DNA of 64,000 nt from Bacillus cabrialesii (GTDB lineage: Bacteria > Bacillota > Bacilli > Bacillales > Bacillaceae), in NCBI RefSeq assembly GCF_004124315.2, contig NZ_CP096889.1, forward strand, positions 1,471,001 through 1,535,000, in the 5' to 3' direction. Below are positions 52,000-60,780 of the stretch, piece by piece (the stretch's first letter is position 1; each line of letters opens with the position of its first letter). The translations under genes and the position numbers were made by a program. The notes below the pieces were generated by a model. The model was not told the DNA's origin and made no database searches. It saw only the letters and a program-made list of their open reading frames with translations.

Positions 52000-52599
52000 A
52001 TGGAGCATATAAACGTATTGCTGGCTGGAGGAGCCTCACGGCGCTTCGGAGAGCCGAAGGCGTTTGTGAAATGGAAGGGCCAGATGTTTTACGAATGGGC
52101 CAAAAAGGCGCTTGGAGAACAGACGGTTATCATCAGCCGCCCTGAGTTTATTGATAGATTTCAAGAAAACGGTGAAAATGAAGTATATCAAGATGCTGAG
52201 CCTTTTCAAGGCATGGGGCCATTGGCTGGTATATATACCGCTTTTAAAAAGACAGACGGTGATCTTTATACTGTTCTTTCTTGTGACACTCCGCTGATAC
52301 AAAGAAGGACGATGGTGGAGCTCGAGCGTTTGATGACTGCCGCTACAGACGCGGTCGTCCCGATTTCAGAGGGGCGGGAGCAGCCATTGATTGCAATGTA
52401 CCATAAACGAATTATGCCTATCCTGTATGATCAGCTATCTAAGAAGAGATTAAGAATATCGGATTTGTTAGACCGAATTTCGGTTTGTTACGTACAGGCT
52501 GAAGAGATTGGGGCAGATCCGGCGGAGTTCATCAACATCAATACACGTGATGATTTTAGGTGTTTGGAAGAAAAAACGCACTCCTTCAGGCGGGACTGA
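52000..52599 (+). CDS. mobA: MobA, molybdenum cofactor guanylyltransferase
   Basis: 199 residues. N-terminal nucleotide-binding LLAGGASRRFGEPKA (about 6-20) and the Mg-binding SCDTPL (about 95). Attaches GMP to Mo-molybdopterin. Some activity context: works with MobB encoded in the same operon. ATG after AGAGGTGAG. First gene of the Moco cluster. Confidence 0.93.
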   Translation: MEHINVLLAGGASRRFGEPKAFVKWKGQMFYEWAKKALGEQTVIISRPEFIDRFQENGENEVYQDAEPFQGMGPLAGIYTAFKKTDGDLYTVLSCDTPLIQRRTMVELERLMTAATDAVVPISEGREQPLIAMYHKRIMPILYDQLSKKRLRISDLLDRISVCYVQAEEIGADPAEFININTRDDFRCLEEKTHSFRRD

Positions 52600-52649
52600 C
52601 GGGGCAAAAACATGTTAAGATGGCATAAAAGATAAGGAGAACGAATTTG

Positions 52650-53669
52650 ATGGAGGAGCGTTATTCACGGCAAATCAGATTTAAGCAAATAGGGGAAGAG
52701 GGCCAGAAAAGACTGGCAGACAGCCATGTTCTGGTTGTCGGAGCGGGAGCGCTTGGCACTGCAGGAGCTGAAGGACTTGCGAGAGCCGGAGTCGGCACCA
52801 TTACCATTATTGACCGTGACTATGTGGAGTGGAGTAATCTGCAAAGGCAGCAGCTTTATACAGAAAGCGATGCCAAGCTCCGCATGCCGAAAGCTATGGC
52901 TGCCAAAGAGCATCTCTTAATGATTAACAGCGGAATACATATTGAAGCTCATGTGGCCGAAGGAACGGCAGAAACGCTAGAGCCGCTGATTGAAAAAGCA
53001 GATGTCGTGATCGACGCGACAGATAATTTTGAAACCCGCATGCTGATAAATGATCTAGCCCAGAAAACAAAGACACCGTGGGTCTATGGCGCTTGTGTAA
53101 GCAGCCAAGGGATGTATATGACGATTATTCCGGGAGAGACGCCTTGTCTGTCTTGTTTGTTTGAGCAAATTCCTGTAGGGGGGGCGACGTGTGATACGGC
53201 CGGCATCATTCCGCCCGCTGTGCATATTGTTTCCGCCTATCAGCAGGCTGAGGCGTTAAAGTTGTTAACAGGGCAAAAAGAAGCGATACAGAGGAGTTTT
53301 GTAACGTTTGATGTCTGGAACAACTCGCATATGAACATTAATGTTAATCATGTACGCCGTGAGGATTGCCCGTCTTGCGGAGCGCATGCGGTTTATCCGT
53401 ATCTCCAAGACTGGAACACACCAAGAGCCGCTGTACTGTGCGGCCGTGATACAGTTCAGATAAGGTCGGAGTCATTAAAAAGAATTCCGAAACAGGAGCT
53501 CATCAATCGGCTGAAAACAATTGGCAAGGTCGAGGCCAATGCGTTTTTGCTGCATATTTTTTATGAGGATTTCAGAATCGTCATTTTCAATGATGGACGG
53601 GCACTGGTGCATGGAACAAATGATGTGAAAGAAGCCAATTCCGTGTTGGCAAGAGTAATTGGATTGTAA
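52650..53669 (+). CDS. moeB: MoeB, MoaD-adenylyltransferase (E1-like)
   Basis: 339 residues. Nucleotide-binding VVGAGALGTAGAEGLARAG (about 31-49), DRDYVEWSNLQRQ, and zinc ligands in CLSC and CPSC pairs. Adenylates the C-terminal Gly-Gly of MoaD before sulfur transfer. A C-terminal extension of about 80 residues has no rhodanese Cys. ATG 52650 preferred to adjacent TTG 52647. The partner MoaD is encoded at the operon end. Confidence 0.93.
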   Translation: MEERYSRQIRFKQIGEEGQKRLADSHVLVVGAGALGTAGAEGLARAGVGTITIIDRDYVEWSNLQRQQLYTESDAKLRMPKAMAAKEHLLMINSGIHIEAHVAEGTAETLEPLIEKADVVIDATDNFETRMLINDLAQKTKTPWVYGACVSSQGMYMTIIPGETPCLSCLFEQIPVGGATCDTAGIIPPAVHIVSAYQQAEALKLLTGQKEAIQRSFVTFDVWNNSHMNINVNHVRREDCPSCGAHAVYPYLQDWNTPRAAVLCGRDTVQIRSESLKRIPKQELINRLKTIGKVEANAFLLHIFYEDFRIVIFNDGRALVHGTNDVKEANSVLARVIGL

Positions 53670-53686
53670 CAACTGGAGGGGTCAGA

Positions 53687-54979
53687 ATGCTGGAGAAAAG
53701 AACACCGATACCGGTAGACGAGGCAGTTCGGCGTGTCTGCCATTTTCAAAAACAAGGGGAAACAGAATGGGTGGCGCTTGAAGACAGCCTTCATCGATTT
53801 TTAGCTGAAGACGTAACAGCAGATCACCACGTACCCGCATTTGACCGTTCGCCATACGACGGTTTTGCTGTCAGAGCGTGCGATACGGCTGAAGCTTCAC
53901 GTGAAAACCCAGTTCGGTTTGAGGTCGTTGACCACATTGGAGCGGGGGCTGTATCTGAAAAAGAACTTGGCCCGTTTCAGGCCGTTCGGATTATGACCGG
54001 CGCGCAAATCCCTGAAGGGGCAGATGCGGTCGTCATGATTGAACTGACTCAAACTTTTGAGGAGAATGGGAAGGCGTTTATGTCTTTAAAACGCCGCTTT
54101 CAGCCGGGGGATAATATTTCAAAAACAGGTGAAGACGCTCAAAAAGGGAGTGTTTTATTGAGAAAGGGCACCCGAGTGACACCGGGAGTGACTGCGCTTT
54201 TGGCAACCTTCGGATACGCATCTGTGACTGTCGTGAGAAAGCCTGTTGTCGGGATTATCGCAACCGGTACCGAATTGCTGAATGTCAGTGATCCGCTTGA
54301 GCCGGGGAAAATCCGCAACAGCAATGCGAGTATGGTCTATGCGCAAGTGATAGAAGCAGGCGCTTCGCCGCTTTATTTGGGGAAAATTTCCGATGATCTG
54401 GATAAAAGCTTCGCCGCCGTCAAAGAAGCGATGAAAAAGGTTGATTTTTTGATCACAACTGGCGGTGTGTCGGTGGGTGATTTTGACTTTTTGCCTGCGA
54501 TCTATGAAAAACTCGGAGCGGACGTGCTCTTTAACAAAGTTGCCATGCGCCCGGGCAGCGTAACAACGGTTGCGCATGCAAACGATATGCTGCTGTTTGG
54601 CCTGTCAGGCAACCCGTCGGCATGCTATGTCGGCTTTGAACTGTTTGTTAAACCGATGATCCAGACGTGGCTGCTCAACGAAAAACCGCATTCGATTTGC
54701 GCGGAAGCAGTTTTGACAAAGGATTTTCCGAAGCCGAACCCATTTACCCGATTTGTTCGTGCGTTCGTGCACCATCAGGAAGGGAAGCTGTTGGCGGAAC
54801 CCGTCGGATTAGATAAGTCCAGCTCCGTCACGTCACTTGCAGAAGCAAATGCGTTTATTATCCTGCCGGGCGGCACGAGAGGATATGAATCGGGCAGAAC
54901 GGTTCATGTGCTGCTTATCAGAGAAGAGAATGGAAGTGAATGGCCTTGGTCCGTCCTTTCCCGATCGTCCAAGTTGTAG
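53687..54979 (+). CDS. moeA: MoeA, molybdopterin molybdenumtransferase
   Basis: 430 residues. Signatures DHHVPAFDRSPYDGFAVR near 45-62, GAQIPEGADAVVM and TTGGVSVGDFDF (about 265-276). Inserts molybdate into adenylated molybdopterin. ATG after TGGAGGGG. Its 3' end overlaps mobB by 40 bases, implying translational coupling. Confidence 0.95.
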   Translation: MLEKRTPIPVDEAVRRVCHFQKQGETEWVALEDSLHRFLAEDVTADHHVPAFDRSPYDGFAVRACDTAEASRENPVRFEVVDHIGAGAVSEKELGPFQAVRIMTGAQIPEGADAVVMIELTQTFEENGKAFMSLKRRFQPGDNISKTGEDAQKGSVLLRKGTRVTPGVTALLATFGYASVTVVRKPVVGIIATGTELLNVSDPLEPGKIRNSNASMVYAQVIEAGASPLYLGKISDDLDKSFAAVKEAMKKVDFLITTGGVSVGDFDFLPAIYEKLGADVLFNKVAMRPGSVTTVAHANDMLLFGLSGNPSACYVGFELFVKPMIQTWLLNEKPHSICAEAVLTKDFPKPNPFTRFVRAFVHHQEGKLLAEPVGLDKSSSVTSLAEANAFIILPGGTRGYESGRTVHVLLIREENGSEWPWSVLSRSSKL

Positions 54980-55461
54980 GGTTTCAAAACAGCGGGAAAA
55001 CAACGTTCATCGAGCGTATTCTAAAAAAAGCCTCTGAACAGGGTCTCAATTTGGGCTGCCTGAAGCATCACGGTCACGGAGGAGAGCCGCAAACGTTCAC
55101 TGAAGGGAAAGACACTGACCGTTACGAAGCGGCAGGTGCTGATGTGACGGCGGTAGAAGGTGCTGGTATGTTACAGCTGACAGCTCGCCGAAACTGGGAT
55201 TTGCCGCGGCTGATTGAGTTATATCGGTTTCTTGGAACAGACTGCCTTCTGATTGAAGGCTTTAAAAAAGCTCCTTATTCTAAAGTGGTTATACTAAGGG
55301 AAAAGGAAGATTTAGAAGCGCTGCAGGCAGTAAATACAATCGCCATCATCTATAGAAAAAAAGAGCATATGACAGAGCACGAAGGATTACCCGTTTTTCA
55401 TACGGATGATCCGGCTGCCGTGGATTTTGTGCTTTCACAGCTGAAGGAGGAATCTGCATAA
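54940..55461 (+). CDS. mobB: MobB, molybdopterin-guanine dinucleotide synthesis adaptor GTPase
   Basis: 173 residues. P-loop GFQNSGKTT (14-22) and LKHHGHGGE. Binds GTP and enhances MobA. ATG start inside moeA (40-base overlap, different frame) after GAAGTGAATGG, and its last base is shared with the moaE start. Confidence 0.93.
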   Translation: MALVRPFPIVQVVGFQNSGKTTFIERILKKASEQGLNLGCLKHHGHGGEPQTFTEGKDTDRYEAAGADVTAVEGAGMLQLTARRNWDLPRLIELYRFLGTDCLLIEGFKKAPYSKVVILREKEDLEALQAVNTIAIIYRKKEHMTEHEGLPVFHTDDPAAVDFVLSQLKEESA

Positions 55462-55934
55462 TGGAACGGTTTGAGATTACGAAAACACCCATTATTACTG
55501 AAGACATCATCAAAAAAGTGGAGAAACGGGAAGCAGGGGCCATTACGACATTTATCGGCACGGTTCGGGAATGGACAAACGGAAAAAGAACGGTTCGGCT
55601 TGAATATGAGGCATATGAACCGATGGCCGTGCAGATGCTGGCTCAAATCGGCGCTGAAATCGAAGAAAAATGGGAAGGCGCTTCCGCTGCGATCACGCAC
55701 CGTATAGGTGTGCTGGATATCGGTGAAGCAGCGGTCGTGATCGCTGTATCTTCTCCTCATCGCAAAGCTGCTTATGAAGCCAATGAGTATGCGATCGATC
55801 GAATTAAACAGATTGTGCCGATTTGGAAAAAAGAAATTTGGGAAGACGGTGAGCAATGGATTGGCGACCAGCTTGAAACAACAGCTTATCCGAACGGAAA
55901 ACCAGACCTTAGCGAGGGAGAGCAGCATGATTAA
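55461..55934 (+). CDS. moaE: MoaE, molybdopterin synthase large subunit
   Basis: 157 residues. Active-site motifs GAITTFIGTVREW (about 28-40) and IAVSSPHRKAAY, plus the KxxxPIWKKE segment (QIVPIWKKEIW). With MoaD it adds sulfur to cyclic pyranopterin. ATG after AAGGAGGAA. Overlaps moaD by 8 bases. Confidence 0.95.
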   Translation: MERFEITKTPIITEDIIKKVEKREAGAITTFIGTVREWTNGKRTVRLEYEAYEPMAVQMLAQIGAEIEEKWEGASAAITHRIGVLDIGEAAVVIAVSSPHRKAAYEANEYAIDRIKQIVPIWKKEIWEDGEQWIGDQLETTAYPNGKPDLSEGEQHD

Positions 55935-56160
55935 AATACTTTTATTTGCAGGGCTTGCCGAACAGGCCGGCACACAAGCATTGGAAATAGATATGCAACA
56001 AGCAACGACAGACGAAATAAAAGCGAGACTAAAAGAACAATACGGCCTCGAATCCATTGATACAGCCATGATTGCCGTTAACGAAAGCTATGTAAAAGAA
56101 AATACCTCTGTATCTTCAGGTGACACGGTAGCCATCATTCCGCCAGTCAGCGGAGGATGA
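55927..56160 (+). CDS. moaD: MoaD, molybdopterin synthase sulfur carrier
   Basis: 77 residues, ubiquitin-like fold with the essential C-terminal Gly-Gly (PPVSGG), which becomes a thiocarboxylate. Adenylated by MoeB. ATG 55927 follows GCGAGGGAGA within moaE. Last gene of the operon, directly followed by a terminator. Confidence 0.95.
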   Translation: MIKILLFAGLAEQAGTQALEIDMQQATTDEIKARLKEQYGLESIDTAMIAVNESYVKENTSVSSGDTVAIIPPVSGG

Positions 56161-56194
56161 AAAAACCGGACGGCATTCAGCCATCCGGTTTTTT
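56161..56194 (+). terminator. Terminator of the Moco operon
   Basis: AAAAACCGGACGGC and GCCATCCGGTTTTTT arms. Confidence 0.92.
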
Positions 56195-56383
56195 GTATGT
56201 TATTTGCATATCCCCGCGTATCTTCAGCATACAATGATTTTCTGTAAGCGTTTATTCTACATAATGGACTCCCTATAAAGTAAGAGACTCATTCCATCAT
56301 TAGACTGAATTTTCAAGAAACAATAGAAATTTATTTCGGGTATCGATATAGTGAAGTTGATAAAAATAGGAAAGGTGCTGGAT

Positions 56384-58141
56384 ATGGAGACATTTAAAAG
56401 GTTAAAAATGTTTTATTGGCCGTACAGAAAAGTGTTTATATGGTCGCTTCTGGCTATGCTTTTGATGACTGCGATTACTGTCGTTTACCCGATTATCCTG
56501 CAAATTACGATTGATGAAATCGTGCTGGGGAGGCAGTATCAGCTTGCGGTATGGGTCAGCTTAGGATTTATTGCGGTAATGACCCTGAAAGGAACCGCCA
56601 CTTTTTTTCATCAATATTTAGGTGATATGTTCGGAATCAAATCCGTTTATCGGCTGAGAAATGGTCTGTATGAAAAACTGCAGCGCCTTTCTTTTTCTTA
56701 TTATGATAACGCGAAAACAGGTGATTTGATGTCCAGGCTGACAGCTGATGTGGAAGGGCTTCGTTTTTTCTTATCATACGGTCTCGCTGAGCTCATTCGA
56801 TTCGGCTTGCTGGTCGCTATCAGCCTGTCGGTCATGTTTTACTATTCTGTTCCTCTTACACTTGTGACAATTGCTGTTCTGCCATTTCTCGCTGTTGCGG
56901 TATATCAGTTTGACAAAAGAGTTCATCCCGCCTTCAGAGGCATCCGCAAATCATTTGCGAAACTCAATACAAAAGTTCAGGAAAATATCAGTGGCATCAA
57001 CACGGTTAAATCACTTTCCAGAGAAGATTTTCAGATCAGCACTTTCAATAAAGCCAACGCGGAATACAGGTCACAGTATTTACAAACATCCTCCATCTGG
57101 TCTGCGTATTTCCCTCTAATGGAGTTCATCGGCAATATTTGTATTGTGGCTCTTCTCTCATACGGCGGCTATCTGGTCATGCAAAATCAGCTCAATCCCG
57201 GTGAGCTTGTCGCTTTTTTCAGCCTCGTCAATTATATGATGTGGCCGATTATGAACTTAGGTTTTGTCATCAATATGTTCTCGCAAGCAAAAGCGTCAGG
57301 TGAACGCCTTTTGGAGATTCTCGAAAAAGAAGAAGAGATCGCAGACCATGCTGATGCTTTGCATAAGCAAAAATTAATAGGCAGCGTCCATTTCAAAAAT
57401 GTTTCTCTTGCATATGGAAAAGAACAAACAAACGCGCTGTGCAATGTAAGCTTTGAGGCAAACAGCGGGAAGGTAATCGGACTATTGGGCCCGACAGGTT
57501 CAGGCAAAAGCTCAGTTACACAGCTCCTCACCAGGTTTTACAGTCCTGTTGGCGGAATGATTACCATTGATCACAAACCTATCACAGATTATTCGTTAAA
57601 AACCCTTCGTTCCCATATCGGGGTTGTACTTCAAGAATCTTTTTTGTTTTCATCTACGATCCGATCAAACATTTCGTACGGGAGGCCGGATGCCTCACTG
57701 GAAGACATCATCGAAGCGGCAAAAAGAGCGCAGGCTCACGACTTTATTATGGAGCTGCCTGATGGATATAACACCATGCTGGGAGAGAGGGGAATGGGGC
57801 TTTCCGGGGGACAGAAGCAGCGTATCGCCATTGCGAGAGCCATTTGTTTGAACCCGGACATTTTAATATTGGACGATGCCACAAGCGCAGTAGATATGCA
57901 AACGGAGCACAGCATACAGCTTGCTTTAAAAGAAGTCATGAAAAACCGCACAACCTTTATCATCGCTCACCGCATTTCTTCACTGAAACACGCCGATGAA
58001 ATTCTTGTTTTTGATAAAGGGCGTATTTGTGAAAGGGGAACACATCACGAGCTTCTTGAAAAAGGCGGCTACTATAAAAAGATTTACGACTTGCAATACC
58101 GTGATGTCAAAATGATCAATGAGCCGCATCAGGTCGGATAG
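56384..58141 (+). CDS. yknU: YknU, ABC exporter half with degenerate ATP site
   Basis: 585 residues. Six-helix membrane domain (about 20-310), then the nucleotide-binding domain with Walker A GPTGSGKS, canonical signature LSGGQKQR and Walker B LILDDAT, where the catalytic Glu is Asp. H-loop His in IAHRIS. Pairs with YknV as a heterodimer; YknU's Walker site is degenerate while its signature is intact. Substrate unknown. ATG 56384 after GGAAAGGTG. yknV starts 10 bases downstream. Confidence 0.93.
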   Translation: METFKRLKMFYWPYRKVFIWSLLAMLLMTAITVVYPIILQITIDEIVLGRQYQLAVWVSLGFIAVMTLKGTATFFHQYLGDMFGIKSVYRLRNGLYEKLQRLSFSYYDNAKTGDLMSRLTADVEGLRFFLSYGLAELIRFGLLVAISLSVMFYYSVPLTLVTIAVLPFLAVAVYQFDKRVHPAFRGIRKSFAKLNTKVQENISGINTVKSLSREDFQISTFNKANAEYRSQYLQTSSIWSAYFPLMEFIGNICIVALLSYGGYLVMQNQLNPGELVAFFSLVNYMMWPIMNLGFVINMFSQAKASGERLLEILEKEEEIADHADALHKQKLIGSVHFKNVSLAYGKEQTNALCNVSFEANSGKVIGLLGPTGSGKSSVTQLLTRFYSPVGGMITIDHKPITDYSLKTLRSHIGVVLQESFLFSSTIRSNISYGRPDASLEDIIEAAKRAQAHDFIMELPDGYNTMLGERGMGLSGGQKQRIAIARAICLNPDILILDDATSAVDMQTEHSIQLALKEVMKNRTTFIIAHRISSLKHADEILVFDKGRICERGTHHELLEKGGYYKKIYDLQYRDVKMINEPHQVG

Positions 58142-58151
58142 GGAGGGCCAT

Positions 58152-59966
58152 ATGAAACAAGCAAAAAAACAGGGGATTTTGGAGCGTTTCTATTATTCTT
58201 CAGATGAAATCATTGAAAAGCCGTTTAACTGGGCTCAAATGTGGCGTCTGCTGAGCTATGTTAAACCGTATCGGAAAACAATTTTGCCGCTTTCTTTCCT
58301 CACTGTATTGATTGGGACTGCTGTAAAGCTTGTGATTCCCATTCTGATCGGCGTTTATGTTCTCGATCAAGCCATTACAGCGAGAAACTCTGAGCTATTG
58401 ATCCAGCTCATCTTTATCATTAGCGGTTTATATATTCTCAATTATGCCGCCAATGTGTTAAGAATCAGATGGATGAATCAGCTTGGCCAGCATGTCATTT
58501 ACGATTTGCGGCAGCATTTATTTACCCATGTGCAGCGCTTATCCCACCGATTTTTTGATCAGCGGTCGGCCGGATCAATCTTGGTCAGGATTATGAATGA
58601 TATCAATTCTCTTCAGGAGCTCTTTACAAGCGGAGTCATTAATCTATTGACTGACTTGCTGCTTCTGGCCGGCGTGATCATCATTTTATTTACGCTGAGC
58701 CCTGAGCTGACGATCGCCATTATGGTGACACTGCCGATTATGTTTTTTATTTCAACAAGTCTCAGAAAAAAAATCCGCCGATCCTGGCAAACGGTACGTC
58801 TAAAACAATCGAAGCTCAACTCTCATCTGAACGAATGCATTCAAGGAATCCGTGTCACACAGGCATTTACGCAGGAAGAAGAAAATATGGCGTATTTTGA
58901 CGGCGTCAATCAGGAGAACTACCAATCATGGCGGGAAGCAACAAGAAAAAATGCCATGTTCCGTCCGCTGGTAGAAATGACAAATGCGATTGGAACGGCT
59001 GTCTTGATTTGGTATGGCGCTATGCTCATCATGAATGAAACCATCACGATTGGCGTCTTTGTTTCTTTTGCCTTTTATCTGGGCATGTTTTGGGAACCTA
59101 TTTCCAGACTGGGCCAGGTCTATAACCAGCTGTTAATGGGGATGGCGTCATCAGAACGGATTTTTGAGTTTCTGGACGAACAGCCAAATGTCAAAGAGAA
59201 GCCGGATGCGATTCATAAGAAAAAGATAAATGGGGAGATCAGCTTTGAAGAGGTTGAATTTTCGTATGATGAAAAACGAAAAGCCCTTCACGCTGTTTCC
59301 TTCTCTATCCCGGCGGGCTCGACACTTGCGCTTGTCGGGCATACGGGGAGCGGAAAAACGACGATCGCCAATTTAATCAGCCGTTTTTACGATGCCACGG
59401 GAGGCACTATTAAAATAGACGGTGTTCCGATTCAGGATCTATCCCTTGCCAGTTTGCGCTCGCAAATCAGCATTGTGCTGCAAGATACATTTATTTTCTC
59501 CGGGACCATCATGGAAAATATTCGTTTTGGACGGCCGAATGCTTTAGACGAAGAGGTGATGAAAGCAGCCCAAGCGGTCGGAGCGGATGAGTTTATTTCT
59601 GGTTTAACAGAAGGATATCAAACTGAGGTGGAGGAAAGGGGAAGCGTCTTGTCTGCCGGACAGCGCCAGCTTATTTCCTTTGCGAGAGCATTGCTCGCCG
59701 ATCCAGCTATTATCATCCTCGACGAAGCAACGGCAAGTATTGATACAGAGACCGAGGTGAAAATTCAGCAGGCGCTAAAAACACTGCTGAAAGGGCGTAC
59801 AGCAGTGATGATCGCCCACAGATTATCCACGATCCGAGACGCCGACCGCATCATTGTTCTTGATCACGGCAAGAAAATGGAAGAAGGGAACCATGAGCAG
59901 CTGCTTGCTAAAGGAGGCATCTATGCCGGGCTTGTGAAAGCGCAATACAGCACAGCGATAAAATAA
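58152..59966 (+). CDS. yknV: YknV, ABC exporter half with canonical Walker site
   Basis: 604 residues. Six-helix membrane domain (about 40-330), then an ATPase domain with Walker A GHTGSGKT, Walker B IILDEAT (catalytic Glu present) and a degenerate signature LSAGQRQ. This is the reciprocal of YknU, the arrangement of asymmetric heterodimeric exporters such as BmrC/BmrD. Substrate unknown. ATG 58152 after GGGAGGG. Terminator follows. Confidence 0.93.
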   Translation: MKQAKKQGILERFYYSSDEIIEKPFNWAQMWRLLSYVKPYRKTILPLSFLTVLIGTAVKLVIPILIGVYVLDQAITARNSELLIQLIFIISGLYILNYAANVLRIRWMNQLGQHVIYDLRQHLFTHVQRLSHRFFDQRSAGSILVRIMNDINSLQELFTSGVINLLTDLLLLAGVIIILFTLSPELTIAIMVTLPIMFFISTSLRKKIRRSWQTVRLKQSKLNSHLNECIQGIRVTQAFTQEEENMAYFDGVNQENYQSWREATRKNAMFRPLVEMTNAIGTAVLIWYGAMLIMNETITIGVFVSFAFYLGMFWEPISRLGQVYNQLLMGMASSERIFEFLDEQPNVKEKPDAIHKKKINGEISFEEVEFSYDEKRKALHAVSFSIPAGSTLALVGHTGSGKTTIANLISRFYDATGGTIKIDGVPIQDLSLASLRSQISIVLQDTFIFSGTIMENIRFGRPNALDEEVMKAAQAVGADEFISGLTEGYQTEVEERGSVLSAGQRQLISFARALLADPAIIILDEATASIDTETEVKIQQALKTLLKGRTAVMIAHRLSTIRDADRIIVLDHGKKMEEGNHEQLLAKGGIYAGLVKAQYSTAIK

Positions 59967-59970
59967 GACA

Positions 59971-60001
59971 AAAAGCCTTCAGTTGTATATTGAAGGCTTT
60001 T
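59971..60001 (+). terminator. Terminator of yknUV
   Basis: AAAAGCCTTCA and TGAAGGCTTTT arms. Confidence 0.9.
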
Positions 60002-60020
60002 GGAAATTTATTAAAAAACA

Positions 60021-60046
60021 TGAAACTTTTCGATCCCTCTTCCGTA
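60021..60046 (+). promoter_or_regulatory. Sigma-W promoter of yknWXYZ
   Basis: TGAAAC (60021-60026), 16 bases, CGTA (60043-60046): an exact match to the sigma-W consensus. The envelope-stress sigma factor thus drives the operon. Confidence 0.92.
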
Positions 60047-60080
60047 TAATCTGTTAGAAATTTTTCAAGGAGGTTTTGAA

Positions 60081-60776
60081 ATGGAAACAAATGTAGAAAA
60101 AAACAGCGGAACGGCGACTGAAAAACCGTCACTTTTTGGAGTGATCACAAGCCCGTCTGTTCAATTTGAGAGAATAAGAGAAAGACCGGTGGTATGGGGG
60201 CCGCTTTTCATTGTTGCGGTGATTCTCATCGTTGGCGCGGTGCTGCAATCACTCGGAACGGATTATAGTGAGCTTTTGAAAAACACGGACACTCAAGGGT
60301 TATCAGCTGAACAAATGGAAACCTTCGAAACAATCACCAAATTTGGAGGAATGGCAGGCGCGATTTTTGGCGGCATCGCAGCATTATTTATTGCCCCTCT
60401 TATTTATTGGCTCTGTGTAAAAATATCAGGAGGGGTTACGACATACAAAAAAATGCTTTCTCTCGGTCTGTTTGTCTCTTTGATTAGCAGTCTTGGATTA
60501 TTGATAAACGGAATCGTTGCTTTTACGACTGACGCGAATCCGCTTTACAGCATGACGTCACTGGCAGGAATTATCCAGTCTGACGGGGCTCTCGCAAGCG
60601 TGTTAAATACCTTAGAGATATTCAGTGTATGGAGCTTTGTATTATTGGCAATCGGACTTCACAAAACAGGCGGCATCTCAAAAAAAGCCGGATGGATTTC
60701 AGCGATTGTCCTTTTCGGCATTTTGCTCGCCTTTTCGTTCTTTTCAGGTTTAATCAATTCTGTGGCGGGTGCATAA
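60081..60776 (+). CDS. yknW: YknW, Yip1-type membrane protein
   Basis: 231 residues. A soluble N-terminus (about 1-35) then five predicted membrane helices in a Yip1-like arrangement. Needed for assembly or activity of the YknXYZ complex that protects against the SDP toxin. ATG 60081 after CAAGGAGGT. First gene of the sigma-W operon; yknX starts 4 bases after its stop. Confidence 0.93.
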   Translation: METNVEKNSGTATEKPSLFGVITSPSVQFERIRERPVVWGPLFIVAVILIVGAVLQSLGTDYSELLKNTDTQGLSAEQMETFETITKFGGMAGAIFGGIAALFIAPLIYWLCVKISGGVTTYKKMLSLGLFVSLISSLGLLINGIVAFTTDANPLYSMTSLAGIIQSDGALASVLNTLEIFSVWSFVLLAIGLHKTGGISKKAGWISAIVLFGILLAFSFFSGLINSVAGA

Positions 60777-60780
60777 GCTC

